DNA of 64,000 nt. Origin: Planctomycetota bacterium. GTDB taxonomy: Bacteria > Planctomycetota > GCA-002687715 > DRQF01. The notes under the pieces were generated by a model. It saw only the letters and a program-made list of their open reading frames with translations, ran no database searches and was not told the origin of the DNA. A program made the translations under genes and the position numbers. Positions 1 to 8,447 of this stretch are shown here, in pieces (the stretch's first letter is position 1; every line of letters starts with the position of its first letter). The stretch covers positions 310,001-374,000 of the forward strand of contig JACKGY010000005.1 in the NCBI GenBank assembly GCA_020639295.1, given 5' to 3'.

Positions 1-1
1 C

Positions 2-370
2 AAGAAGAAGATCCTCAACATCGTCCCCAGCCTCGACACCGGCGTCTGCCAGACCTCGGCGCGCACCTTCAACAAGAAGGCCGCCGACCGCGCGGGCGTG
101 GTCGTGCTCTGCGTCTCGCGCGACCTTCCCTTCGCGCAGAAGCGCTTCTGCGCGGCCGAGGGCATCGAGGCCGTGATCCCGCTGTCCGAGATGCGCGATC
201 GCGACTTCGGCCGCAACTACGGTTGCGCCATGACCGACGGACCGCTCGCCGGCCTCCTCGCGCGCGCCGTCGTGGTGCTGAACGAGAAGGACGAGGTCAT
301 CCACGCCGAGCTCGTGCCCGAGATCACCCAGGAGCCCGACTACGACGCGGCCCTGGCCGCCTTGGACTGA
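2..370 (+). CDS. tpx: Thiol peroxidase Tpx (5' end outside window)
   Basis: This is the C-terminal part of an atypical 2-Cys peroxiredoxin that reduces hydroperoxides using thioredoxin. The frame is open from base 2, so the gene starts before the window. The peroxidatic cysteine sits in SLDTGVCQTS (codon at 47-49) and the resolving cysteine in FAQKRFCAAEG (codon at 149-151). The remainder, with DGPLAGLLARAVVV and EITQEPDYDAAL, follows the Tpx family closely to its usual C-terminus. The internal GTG at 98 is not the real start, because the peroxidatic site lies upstream of it. A hairpin follows the stop codon. Confidence 0.95.
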   Translation, partial: KKKILNIVPSLDTGVCQTSARTFNKKAADRAGVVVLCVSRDLPFAQKRFCAAEGIEAVIPLSEMRDRDFGRNYGCAMTDGPLAGLLARAVVVLNEKDEVIHAELVPEITQEPDYDAALAALD

Positions 371-767
371 GGTCGTCGGGATCGTTGCCGCGGAGGCCGG
401 GGGCCGAGCTCCCGGCCTCCGTGCGTTTCCCGGGCCGAGACCGTCGCGCGGCCCGGCGTCCGGTGGATCGGACGATCCGACCGCGAGGTCCCGGGCGCAG
501 GGCTGGAGCGCGAGCTTCCGTTCGGCTCAGGGCGTCGCCCGCCATGCGGAGTCCCGGGGCGGACTTCAGGGCCGGTCGACGGCGACGGACTGGCGACTTT
601 GATCGGCAAAGACCTTTCTCGTCGCCCGCGACGATCTTTCCGTCACCGGCGACGACCCCGTGATCGGAGGAATCCGCGAGAATAGGGCGACAAGGCCACG
701 ATTTTCCTCCCGGCACCGCACCGGGCCGGTCACCGGCCCGGGCGCAGGGAAGAGAAAGGAAAGCGTG
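371..767. other. Intergenic region between tpx and the NfeD-like gene
   Basis: About 400 bases without a supportable gene. Apart from the hairpin at 391-421 and the ribosome binding site AAAGGA at 755-760, I see no convincing promoter, repeat or RNA. Open frames here on both strands lack a ribosome binding site and family resemblance. Confidence 0.5.
391..421 (+). terminator. Hairpin after tpx
   Basis: An 11-bp perfect GC-rich stem (391-401 with 411-421) and a 9-nt loop lie 21 bp after the tpx stop. The following run is weak (TGCGTTT), so intrinsic termination is plausible but not certain. Confidence 0.5.
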
Positions 768-1400
768 ATGGCAGACAGCCTCGAAATGACCCTCTGGAGC
801 CTCGCGATCCTCGGCACGATCATCTTCGTGCTCAAGCTCGCGATGATGTTCGTGGGGATGGACGGCCACGGCGACGGTGATCTCGATCACGGCGGTGCCG
901 ATTTTGGCGATCATGGCGATGGCGACTTCGGCGATCACGGCGACGGCGACTTCGGCGACCACGACGTCAGCCACGATCATGGCAGCGAGGATTCGACCAG
1001 CGCCTTCAACCTGCTGTCCCTGCAATCCCTCGCCTGCCTGGCGATGAGCGTCGGCTGGATGGGGCTCGGCATGATGCGGAGCTTCCAGTCACCCGGCTGG
1101 CTGGCCTTGACCGTGGCCGCCGTCTTCGGTCTGTTGATGGTCTGGTTCATGGGCTTCTTGCTGCGCAAGGCGCGCCGCCTGGAGTCCTCCGGCACGCTCG
1201 ACCTGCGCAACGCGGTCGGCCGGAGCGGAACCGTCTATCTCGGCATCCCGAAGGGTGGCGTCGGGCAGGTCCAGGTCGTCGTGCAGGGACGCCTGGCCAC
1301 CCTGGAGGCGCGCAGCGAACTCGATCTCCTGCCCACCGGAACCAAGGTGCTGGTCTCGTCGGTAGACCCGAACGGCACCCTCGTCGTCTCGCCGGCTTGA
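768..1400 (+). CDS. NfeD-like (YqiJ-type) OB-fold membrane protein
   Basis: A 210-residue membrane protein that probably partners the flotillin encoded downstream, as YqiJ-YqiK in E. coli and other NfeD-SPFH pairs do. An N-terminal membrane segment (about residues 8-25) is followed by a low-complexity loop of three DHGxxDFG units (about residues 40-63) and an Asp/His-rich tail. Two more membrane segments follow (about residues 80-130), then a C-terminal domain of the NfeD OB-fold type. I chose the ATG at 768 because AAAGGA lies just upstream; the longer frame from 660 has no such site. The stop lies 33 bp before the flotillin start, so the two are probably cotranscribed. The acidic/His loop is unusual and could bind metal. 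Confidence 0.75.
   Translation: MADSLEMTLWSLAILGTIIFVLKLAMMFVGMDGHGDGDLDHGGADFGDHGDGDFGDHGDGDFGDHDVSHDHGSEDSTSAFNLLSLQSLACLAMSVGWMGLGMMRSFQSPGWLALTVAAVFGLLMVWFMGFLLRKARRLESSGTLDLRNAVGRSGTVYLGIPKGGVGQVQVVVQGRLATLEARSELDLLPTGTKVLVSSVDPNGTLVVSPA
885..956 (+). repeat. 24-bp in-gene tandem repeat encoding DHGxxDFG
   Basis: Three consecutive 24-bp units encode DHGGADFG, DHGDGDFG and DHGDGDFG inside the NfeD-like gene, followed by a degenerate His/Asp stretch. Units two and three are nearly identical in DNA, which suggests recent slippage. Confidence 0.85.
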
Positions 1401-1433
1401 ACGGCCGGCTCGCCTGTCCAGAGAGGAGGAACC

Positions 1434-3098
1434 ATGTCCCCGATCATTCCCGTCTTCGCGGCCTTCGACCCGACGGTGATCATGCCGCTGGTCGTGCTCG
1501 CCCTGATCATCTTCTTCGTCTTCGCCTTCATCGCGACCCGGTTCAAACGCTGCCCGTCCAACCGCATCCTGGTGATCTTCGGCAAGGTAGGTCGCAACAA
1601 GTCGTCCCGCTGCATCCACGGCGGCGGCGCCTTCATCATCCCGCTGATCCAGGACTACGCCTACCTCGACCTCGTACCCCTCACCATCGAGATCGACCTG
1701 GTCGGCGCGCTGTCCAAGAAGAACATCCGCGTCAACGTGCCCAGCACCTTCACGGTCGGCATCTCGACCCGGCCCGAGATCATGCAGAATGCCGCCGAGC
1801 GCCTGCTGGGCCTCGGTGACAAGGAGATCCGCAACCAGGCCGCCGACATCATCCTCGGCCAGATGCGCCTGGTGATCGCGACCCTGTCGATCGAGGAGAT
1901 CAACCAGGACCGCGAGAAGTTCCTCGAGCTGGTCAACGTGAACGTCGGCGCCGAGCTGCAGAAGATCGGCCTCGAGATGATCAACGTCAACATCCGCGAC
2001 ATCACCGACGCCAGCGGCTACATCGAGGCCATCGGACGCAAGGCCGCGGCCGAGGCCGTGAACCAGGCCAAGGTCGAGGTCGCCCAGGCCGACAAGGTGG
2101 GTCTCACCGGCGAGTCGATGCAGGTACGCGAACGCGAGGTCCGCGTCGCCGAGGAGCGGGCCCGTTCGGTCGAGGGTCAGAAGGCCGCCGAGCGCGACCA
2201 GCGGGTCGCCATCGCCAAGATGGAGGCCGAGGCGATGACCGGCGAGGCCGCCGCGAATCGCGAGCGCGAGGTCCGCGTCGCCGAGGAGACCGCGCGCTCG
2301 GCCGAGGGCCAGAAGGCCGCCGAACGTGATCGTCGCGTCGCCCTGGCCTCGATGGAGTCCGAGGCGATCACCGGTGAGAACAGCGCCCGCGCGACGATCG
2401 CCCAGGTGAATGCCGATCTCGCCCAGAAGGAGGCCACGGCGCGGCAGAGCGCGGAGGTGGCGCGCGCCAACGCCGAACGCGACATCTTCGCGGCGCAGAA
2501 GGCCCAGGAGCTCGCCCGCCTCGCCAAGGAGCAGATCGCGCAGGAGGAGATCGAGCGCCAGAAGATCGAGATCGAGGCCGACGCCAGGGCCGAGCAGATC
2601 CGCCGCATCGCAGCCGGTGAGGCCGACGCCATCCTGGCCCGGCGCAGCGCCGAGGCCGAGGGTCAGCGCCGCATCCTCGCGGCCAAGGCCGAGGGCTATC
2701 GCGAGCTGGTCGCGGCCTGCGGCGACCGGCCGGAGCTGGCCCCCACCCTGCTGATGATCGAGAAGATCGAGCAGGTGGTCGCGGAACAGGTCAAGGCGAT
2801 CCAGAACCTCAAGATCGACAAGATCACGGTCTGGGACAGCGGCGGCAAGAACGGCGGCGGTTCGACGACGGCCGGTTTCCTCTCCGGTCTGATGGGTTCG
2901 CTGCCGGCGATGCACGACCTCGCCGCTCAGGCCGGCATCAAGCTGCCCGAGTATCTCGGTCGGCTCGGCGAGGACGAGACCGACGACGAGCGGCTGATCG
3001 AGGCCTCGCCCACTGCCGCCGACGACGGCGCGAAGAGGTCCGCCCCGCGGACCGAGCCGGACGAGCTCGGGCGGCGGCAGCGGCCACCGAAGAGCTGA
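1434..3098 (+). CDS. Flotillin-family (SPFH domain) protein, YqiK-like
   Basis: A 554-residue flotillin-type scaffold of membrane microdomains. A single N-terminal membrane segment (about residues 12-35) is followed by an SPFH/band-7 domain (about 40-210). A long Ala/Glu/Arg-rich coiled coil (about 215-430) follows, then a C-terminal region with the conserved-looking motif ELAPTLLMIEKIEQVV, and a charged tail. The coiled coil holds a 44-residue internal duplication, with REREVRVAEE repeated at residues 232 and 276. The start ATG has GAGAGGAGG upstream. The pairing with an NfeD-like gene is the classic arrangement. No catalytic role is implied. Confidence 0.9.
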   Translation: MSPIIPVFAAFDPTVIMPLVVLALIIFFVFAFIATRFKRCPSNRILVIFGKVGRNKSSRCIHGGGAFIIPLIQDYAYLDLVPLTIEIDLVGALSKKNIRVNVPSTFTVGISTRPEIMQNAAERLLGLGDKEIRNQAADIILGQMRLVIATLSIEEINQDREKFLELVNVNVGAELQKIGLEMINVNIRDITDASGYIEAIGRKAAAEAVNQAKVEVAQADKVGLTGESMQVREREVRVAEERARSVEGQKAAERDQRVAIAKMEAEAMTGEAAANREREVRVAEETARSAEGQKAAERDRRVALASMESEAITGENSARATIAQVNADLAQKEATARQSAEVARANAERDIFAAQKAQELARLAKEQIAQEEIERQKIEIEADARAEQIRRIAAGEADAILARRSAEAEGQRRILAAKAEGYRELVAACGDRPELAPTLLMIEKIEQVVAEQVKAIQNLKIDKITVWDSGGKNGGGSTTAGFLSGLMGSLPAMHDLAAQAGIKLPEYLGRLGEDETDDERLIEASPTAADDGAKRSAPRTEPDELGRRQRPPKS

Positions 3099-3179
3099 CG
3101 CGCGGCCTTCGGCAGTCGCAGGGCTCTCGCCCGCGAGGACCCTGCGACCGCTCCGCTTCGCATCGACCCATGAACGACG

Positions 3180-3203
3180 GCGCCCCCGCCACGGCGGGGG
3201 CGC
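3180..3203. terminator. GC-rich hairpin between convergent genes
   Basis: A stem of 10 bp (3180-3189 with 3194-3203) with a CACG loop lies between the flotillin gene and the leftward gene ending at 3231. It could serve either strand; no strong T-run is present. Confidence 0.5.
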
Positions 3204-3230
3204 GCTTCGCTTCGAAGGCTCCGGCCCTCG

Positions 3231-3923
3231 TCAGGTGCCGACGACCTCCGGGTGATTGCGCTTCAGGATGTCGATGCGGTCCTGGAGATCCCAGAGCTCG
3301 TCCTTGAGCTCGTGGTCGAAGGCGTAGCTGGCGGCGCGATCGAGCACCTGGAGCATCTCGCTCCAGTGGCCGCGGGCCTCGAGGACGCCGGCGACGAGCA
3401 GCCGTCCCATGATGATCATCTTCGGCCCCTGGGCCTGATCGGCGGCGCGGATGGCCGCCGCCTCCGCACGCTCGAGGTCGCGAGCCTCGGTGGCGAGTCG
3501 CACCTGCTCGCGCTCGAGTTCGAAGAGGTCGTGCGGGCGCCCCTGGTCGCCGAGGATCTCCCGGGCCCGGTCCAGCAGGCCCTGCGCCTCGTCCTGGAGG
3601 TCGTTCTGGCGCTTCCAGAAGGCGCGGGCGAAGAGGAAGAGGCCGGCAAACCGGGCCCGCCCGGGAAACTCGACCTCGCCGGCGCAGAGTCGGTCCCCGG
3701 CGTCGAGATCGACCTGGACCTGACCGGTGGCGTCACCGGAGAGCACCAGCATGGCGCGGGTGTAGAGGGCCAGGGCGATCCTCTCGCGCGGGGCGGTGTC
3801 GTCGCCCGCATAGGCCTTGAGCGCGTCGCCATAGGCCCGATGGGCCTTCTGGAACTTGCCCTTGGCGAAGGCCTCCGAGGCCTTGCGCATCAACTGATCG
3901 GCCTTGCTGCGCGCTTCGGACAC
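3231..3923 (-). CDS. Tetratricopeptide-like helical protein of unknown function
   Basis: A 230-residue, mainly alpha-helical soluble protein with a TPR-like start (KASEAFAKGKFQKAHRAYGDALKAY split over two helices) followed by further Ala/Leu/Arg-rich helical pairs. I chose the GTG start at 3923 because AGGAG lies 8 bases upstream. Longer frames reach into the divergent amidohydrolase gene and lack a ribosome binding site. Only 73 bp separate the two divergent starts, so promoters must lie there. It is probably a protein-protein interaction module; no enzymatic motif is visible. Confidence 0.65.
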   Translation of the reverse strand: MSEARSKADQLMRKASEAFAKGKFQKAHRAYGDALKAYAGDDTAPRERIALALYTRAMLVLSGDATGQVQVDLDAGDRLCAGEVEFPGRARFAGLFLFARAFWKRQNDLQDEAQGLLDRAREILGDQGRPHDLFELEREQVRLATEARDLERAEAAAIRAADQAQGPKMIIMGRLLVAGVLEARGHWSEMLQVLDRAASYAFDHELKDELWDLQDRIDILKRNHPEVVGT

Positions 3924-3996
3924 GTCGATACTCCTGTGGGGCGCGAACGGGCGCCGACGGCCAAGGTTCAGGGATTCCGCGACGAGCGCGAGCGCC

Positions 3997-5676
3997 ATGA
4001 TTACCAAAGTCCTCGCCAGCTTTCTCATCCTCCTGGTCTCGCTGCCGGCCCTCCGGGCCCAGAAGGCCGACCTGATCATCCTCGGTGCCCGGATCGAGAC
4101 CATGGATCTGCGCTATCGCGAGGTCGAGGCGCTGGCCGTGAGCCGGGGTCGCATCCTCGCCCTCGGCGGGACTGCCGCCATCCGCGCCCTCGCCGCCGAG
4201 GACACCCGCATCGTCGAGGCCGAGGGCGCCTTCCTCATGCCCGGCCTGATCGAGTCCCACGCCCACCTGGCCGGCCTCGGCCAGTCCCTGCGCAGTCTCG
4301 ACCTCAAGGGCCTCGCGAGCTACGAGGAGCTCGTCGCCCGGGTCGCGGCGGCGGCGGCCGGGCGCCCGAAGGGCGCCTGGATCGTCGGCCGGGGTTGGGA
4401 CCAGAATCTGTGGCCGGTGAAGGAATTCCCCGACCACGCCGCGCTCAGCGCCGCGGTCCCCGATCATCCGGTGCTGCTGACCCGGGTCGACGGCCACGCG
4501 CTCCTCGCCAACGCCCGGGCGATGGCTCTCGCCGGCATCGACGCGACCACGCCCGACCCGGAGGGCGGCGAGATCATCCGCCGGTCCGACGGAAGCCCGA
4601 GCGGCGTCTTCGTCGATCGCGCCGAGGACCTGATCCAGGCGCGCGCGCCGCGTGTCGATCCGGCCGACCTCGAGGCGTCCTTCCTGGCCGCGCAGGAGGC
4701 CTGCTTCGCCCAGGGGATCACCAGCTTCCACGACGCCGGGATCGCCACCGGCTCCGCCTTCGTCCTCGGACGGCTGATGACCACCGGCCGCTTCAAGCTC
4801 AGGGTCTACGCCATGGCCAGCGTGCCGGATCTCGAGACCGCGAAGATCATGATCGAGGAGCCGCCGCTCATCGGTGGCTTCGACCAGCGCCTGACCCTGC
4901 GCGCCTGGAAGATCTACGCCGACGGGGCCCTCGGCTCGCGCGGCGCGGCCATGCTCGACGATTACAGTGACCGGCCTGGTCACAGGGGCCTCCTGATCAC
5001 CCAGGCGGAGACGCTGCGCGCGATCAGCGAGCTGGCCATCGACCACGGCTACCAGGCCTGCGTGCACGCCATCGGCGATCGGGCCAACCGCATGGTGCTC
5101 GACGTCTGGACCGATCTCTTCGCCGCGCATCCGGATCGCCTCGACCTGCGCTTCCGCATCGAGCACGCCCAGATCATCCACCACGACGATCTGCCGCGCT
5201 TCGCCAGGCTCGGGGTCATCGCCGCGATGCAGGGCGTCCACTGCAGCTCCGACATGGCCTGGGTGCCACGGCGGATCGCGGCCAGGCGGGCGGAGCTGGG
5301 CGCCTACGCCTGGCGGTCCCTGCTCGACACCGGCGCGGTGGTCTGCAACGGCACCGATGCCCCGGTCGAATCGATCTCACCCTTCGAGTGCCTCCATGCC
5401 TCGGTCACGCGGCAGGACAAGGAGGGGCAACCACCCGAGGGCTTCTTCCCGGCCCAGCGCATGACCAGGATGGAAGCGCTGGCGAGCTACACCCTCGCCG
5501 GCGCCTACGCCGCCTTCGAGGAGAACCTCAAGGGTCGGCTCGCGCCCGGCCTGCTGGCCGACTTCATCCTGGTGGATCGCGACCTCAGGACCTGCTCCGA
5601 TCGTGAGCTGCTCGGCGCCAGGGTTCTCCGGACCTTCGTCGGCGGCGAGGAGGTCCATCGCCTGAAGGACCGCTGA
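3997..5676 (+). CDS. Secreted amidohydrolase, YtcJ type
   Basis: A 559-residue metal-dependent hydrolase of the amidohydrolase superfamily (Amidohydro_3/YtcJ-like). The ATG at 3997 gives a clear signal peptide (MITKVLASFLILLVSLPALRA, cleaved before QKADL), so it acts outside the cytoplasm or at the membrane. Metal-site motifs appear in order: ESHAHL, WKIYADGALGS with the Lys position, VHAIGDRAN, RIEHAQII and GTDAPVES with the metal Asp. The C-terminal KGRLAPGLLADFILVDRD is typical of the composite beta domain. The substrate is unknown; relatives act on N-acyl or amide bonds. It is convergent with the PP2C gene, 4 bp apart. Confidence 0.85.
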   Translation: MITKVLASFLILLVSLPALRAQKADLIILGARIETMDLRYREVEALAVSRGRILALGGTAAIRALAAEDTRIVEAEGAFLMPGLIESHAHLAGLGQSLRSLDLKGLASYEELVARVAAAAAGRPKGAWIVGRGWDQNLWPVKEFPDHAALSAAVPDHPVLLTRVDGHALLANARAMALAGIDATTPDPEGGEIIRRSDGSPSGVFVDRAEDLIQARAPRVDPADLEASFLAAQEACFAQGITSFHDAGIATGSAFVLGRLMTTGRFKLRVYAMASVPDLETAKIMIEEPPLIGGFDQRLTLRAWKIYADGALGSRGAAMLDDYSDRPGHRGLLITQAETLRAISELAIDHGYQACVHAIGDRANRMVLDVWTDLFAAHPDRLDLRFRIEHAQIIHHDDLPRFARLGVIAAMQGVHCSSDMAWVPRRIAARRAELGAYAWRSLLDTGAVVCNGTDAPVESISPFECLHASVTRQDKEGQPPEGFFPAQRMTRMEALASYTLAGAYAAFEENLKGRLAPGLLADFILVDRDLRTCSDRELLGARVLRTFVGGEEVHRLKDR

Positions 5677-5680
5677 CGAC

Positions 5681-6454
5681 TCAGCCGGAGTAGTCGACCA
5701 TGAGGACGGTGATGTTGTCGCGACCGCCGGCCTCGTTGGCGGCGGCGACGAGGTCGTCGAGGATCAGGTCGCCCTTCTTCGACTGCCCGAGCAGGATGGC
5801 GATCTGGTCGTCGCTGACCATGTCCGAGAGACCGTCGGAGCAGAGCAGCAGCCGGTCGCCCTTGGCGACGCGGGCGATCTTGAACTCCGGCTTGACGTTG
5901 CGGTGGGTGCCGATCGCCCGGGTGATGATGTTCTTCTGACTGCTCGCCTGGGCCTCCTCGGCGGTCATGGCGCCGGTGGCGACCTGGCTGTTCACGAAGG
6001 AGTGATCGCTGGTGACCTGGGTGAGCGCGCCCTCGTGCAGATGGTAGACCCGGCTGTCGCCGATGTGGGCGACGACGACGCAGGTCGGCAGCGCGTAGAC
6101 CATCGCCAGCGTGGTGCCCATCTCGCGGAAACGCTCGTCCTTCTGGCCCCGGTCCCAGACCTGGAAGTTGGCGTCGCGGATCCACTCGTCGAGGAGACAG
6201 ACGACCATGTCGACGGCCTGGCCCTGGTCGGAGTCGCGCACCGCGTCGATCGAGCTGGGGAAGTAGTTCTCGAACTTGTCCTTGACCGTCTCGACCGTCA
6301 TCTCGGCCGCGACCTCGCCGAAATGGCGACCGCCCATCCCGTCGGCGAGGATGGCGTAGTTGTAGATCTCGGAGAAGTGGTAGCGATCCTCGTTGTGATC
6401 GCGCTTCCTGCCGACGTCACTCTTGCCGAAGAAGCGGATGACCGGTTCAGACAT
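5681..6454 (-). CDS. PP2C-type serine/threonine protein phosphatase
   Basis: A 257-residue PPM/PP2C phosphatase of the bacterial Stp/PrpC type, dephosphorylating Ser/Thr residues with two bound metals. Motifs in order: DHNEDR (19-24), ADGMGG (37-42), HIGDSRVY, LLLCSDGLSDMV and GGRDNITVLMVDY at the C-terminus. No membrane segment or extra domain is present. It lies 53 bp downstream of the glycosyltransferase genes on the same strand and may be the last gene of that unit. No partner kinase is seen in the window. Confidence 0.93.
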   Translation of the reverse strand: MSEPVIRFFGKSDVGRKRDHNEDRYHFSEIYNYAILADGMGGRHFGEVAAEMTVETVKDKFENYFPSSIDAVRDSDQGQAVDMVVCLLDEWIRDANFQVWDRGQKDERFREMGTTLAMVYALPTCVVVAHIGDSRVYHLHEGALTQVTSDHSFVNSQVATGAMTAEEAQASSQKNIITRAIGTHRNVKPEFKIARVAKGDRLLLCSDGLSDMVSDDQIAILLGQSKKGDLILDDLVAAANEAGGRDNITVLMVDYSG

Positions 6455-6507
6455 CGAAATCCTCGTTCACGGGCTCGGCGGAGTATACCCGGCCGAGCCC
6501 GGCCTTG

Positions 6508-7431
6508 TCACTCGGCCAGGGTGCCCGGGCCCCGGCCGGGGCCGGCGGTCCGGGGGCGACGGCGGATGTGGATCAGACACCACTTGAACAGCCAGCGGAG
6601 GCCGATGCCGCAGGACACCAGCCAGTTGACGAAGAAGGGGTAGCGCTGCTCGAGGTGCTTGCGGTGGAAGATCAGCATGGCCCGATGGAAGTGGGAGTTC
6701 ATCTGGGCCTGGTTCTTACGCACGCTGGCGCCCTTGACGTGCAGGATGTCCTTGGAACCGACGTAGAGCACCTTCCAGTCGCGGGCCCGGACCCGGTAGC
6801 ACCAGTCGAGATCCTCGCCGAACATGAAGAAGCTCTCGTCCAGGAGGCCGACCTCCTCGAGCACCTCGCGGCGGAAGAACATGAAGGCGCCGACGATGGC
6901 ATCCACCTCGTACTCGCCGTCCGGGTCGGCGAAGGTGAGGTTGTAGCCGCCGAAGAGCCGGCTGCGCGGGAACAGGCGATCGAGGTGGAGGAAGCGTCCA
7001 AGCGAGTTCCAGGGGGTCGGGAAACCCCGCCGGCAGGCCCGATCCATGGCGCCGTCCTCGCGCAGGAGCTTGATCCCGGCCAGGCCCACCTCCGGTCGGC
7101 TCTCCATCAGCTCGATCATCTCGGCCAAGGTGCCCGAACGGAGCCGCGTATCGGGGTTGAGCAGGAGGACGTAGCGACCGCGGGTCCGGGAGAGCGCGAG
7201 GTTGTTGGCGCGGGCGAAGCCGAGGTTCTCGGAGTTGACCAGCAGATGGACCCAGGGGAACTCATCCCGGACCATCTCCGGGCTGCCGTCCCGCGAATCG
7301 TTGTCGACCACCCAGACCTCGTAGGATTCGATCCCCGCCGAGTCGGCGATCGAGCGCAGGCAATCGCGCAGGTACTCGCGCGTGTCGTAGCTGGTGATGA
7401 CCACCGAGAGGTCGATCGGCGTCTCGTTCAT
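6508..7431 (-). CDS. Glycosyltransferase family 2
   Basis: A 307-residue GT-A fold glycosyltransferase resembling bacterial rhamnosyl/galactofuranosyl-type GT2 enzymes. The N-terminus has the Rossmann-like DLSVVITSYDTR, then VVDNDSRDGS, the nucleotide-binding NSENLGFARANN and LLLNPDTRL (DxD equivalent). Later come GEDLDWCYRVR (acceptor/catalytic region) and a hydrophobic C-terminal patch that could sit on the membrane. The ATG overlaps the stop of the upstream GT2 by 4 bases (ATGA), so the two are translationally coupled. It transfers a sugar to an unknown acceptor; the setting (see the sphingolipid-like locus) makes a glycolipid possible. Confidence 0.88.
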   Translation of the reverse strand: MNETPIDLSVVITSYDTREYLRDCLRSIADSAGIESYEVWVVDNDSRDGSPEMVRDEFPWVHLLVNSENLGFARANNLALSRTRGRYVLLLNPDTRLRSGTLAEMIELMESRPEVGLAGIKLLREDGAMDRACRRGFPTPWNSLGRFLHLDRLFPRSRLFGGYNLTFADPDGEYEVDAIVGAFMFFRREVLEEVGLLDESFFMFGEDLDWCYRVRARDWKVLYVGSKDILHVKGASVRKNQAQMNSHFHRAMLIFHRKHLEQRYPFFVNWLVSCGIGLRWLFKWCLIHIRRRPRTAGPGRGPGTLAE

Positions 7432-8411
7432 GGACTCACCTGCCAGATCGGCCGCGGGCTCCCCATCGGCGGACCCGCCCGCCGCAACAGGGCCCGCCGC
7501 TTGGCCGCCGCCCGGGGCAGGAGCCGCCAGGCCATCGCATAGGCCGCGAGGCAGCGCGGCTCGCGGATCGCCAGCCCGAGGAAGAGGGCCAGCTCGAAGA
7601 CCAGCAGCAGGGGGAGCTTCCAGGCCTGCTCGCGCCAGCGCCAGTGCTTGACCAGAAGCAGATAGCGGTTCTTCAGGCTGTGCCGACGCAGGACGAGAGG
7701 CACCTCGCTCCGGGCGCCGTAGGCCCAGCCGCGGGCATGCCGGGCGCGGGCGGCGGGCTCGAACCAGAGCTGCCAGCCGGCGGCACCGAGCCGCAGGCAG
7801 AGGTCCTGGTCCTCCTTGTACATCCAGAAGTCCTCGTCCAGGATCTGCCCGTCCTCGGCCACCTCCAGGAGCGCCGCGACCCGGAACATCGCCGCGGCGG
7901 CGCAGATCCCCAGGACCCGTTCGCGCTCTCGATAGCGGTCGAGATCGGCCGCGCCGGCCCCGCGGTCCACGATCCGCAGCCAGGGCTGGACCCGGAAGCC
8001 ACTGCTGTCGATCCGGGGCCGCCCCTCGCGATCGGGCCCGGCCAGGAGGAGGCCCCCGACGCCCGCGGCCCGGGGCTCCTGGTCGAGGACCCGCTCGAGG
8101 GTGGCGAGGTGGTCGCCCTCGAGGACCACGTCGGGATTGAGCATCAGGACGCGATCGCAGCCGGCGAGCTGGGCGAGACAGGCGTTCATGCCTCCGGCGA
8201 AGCCCGGGTTGTCGGGACGTTCGATCAACAGGGCCTCGGGGCAACGCTCGCGAAGGTAGCGACCGGCGCCGTCGTCCGCGCCGTTGAGGCAGAAGACCAG
8301 GCGGTCGGGCCGACGGCGCTGCGCGAGCAGACCGTCGAGAAGGGTCGGAAGGTGGCCGAGGCTCTCATGGAGCACGACGGCGACGGCGAGATTCGCATTC
8401 CCTCCGGACAT
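7428..8411 (-). CDS. Glycosyltransferase family 2, second copy
   Basis: A 327-residue GT2 enzyme with AVAVVLHESLGHLPTLL at the start, CLNGADDGAGRY, RPDNPGFAGGMN and MLNPDVVLEGDH as the donor-binding and DxD-like parts, and DEDFWMYKEDQDLCLRL as the catalytic-acid region. A hydrophobic stretch near the C-terminus (LPLLLVFELALFLGLA) suggests membrane association. It is related to the next gene but divergent from it. The start ATG lies 36 bp after the SDR stop, and its own stop overlaps the following GT2. The donor and acceptor are unknown. Confidence 0.87.
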   Translation of the reverse strand: MSGGNANLAVAVVLHESLGHLPTLLDGLLAQRRRPDRLVFCLNGADDGAGRYLRERCPEALLIERPDNPGFAGGMNACLAQLAGCDRVLMLNPDVVLEGDHLATLERVLDQEPRAAGVGGLLLAGPDREGRPRIDSSGFRVQPWLRIVDRGAGAADLDRYRERERVLGICAAAAMFRVAALLEVAEDGQILDEDFWMYKEDQDLCLRLGAAGWQLWFEPAARARHARGWAYGARSEVPLVLRRHSLKNRYLLLVKHWRWREQAWKLPLLLVFELALFLGLAIREPRCLAAYAMAWRLLPRAAAKRRALLRRAGPPMGSPRPIWQVSP

Positions 8412-8447
8412 GACCGGAGGATAACAAAGGGCCGCCCCGCCCGGCGC

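Noticed and set aside
1089..2915. A 608-codon open frame on the minus strand
   Set aside because: Antisense of the NfeD-like and flotillin genes.
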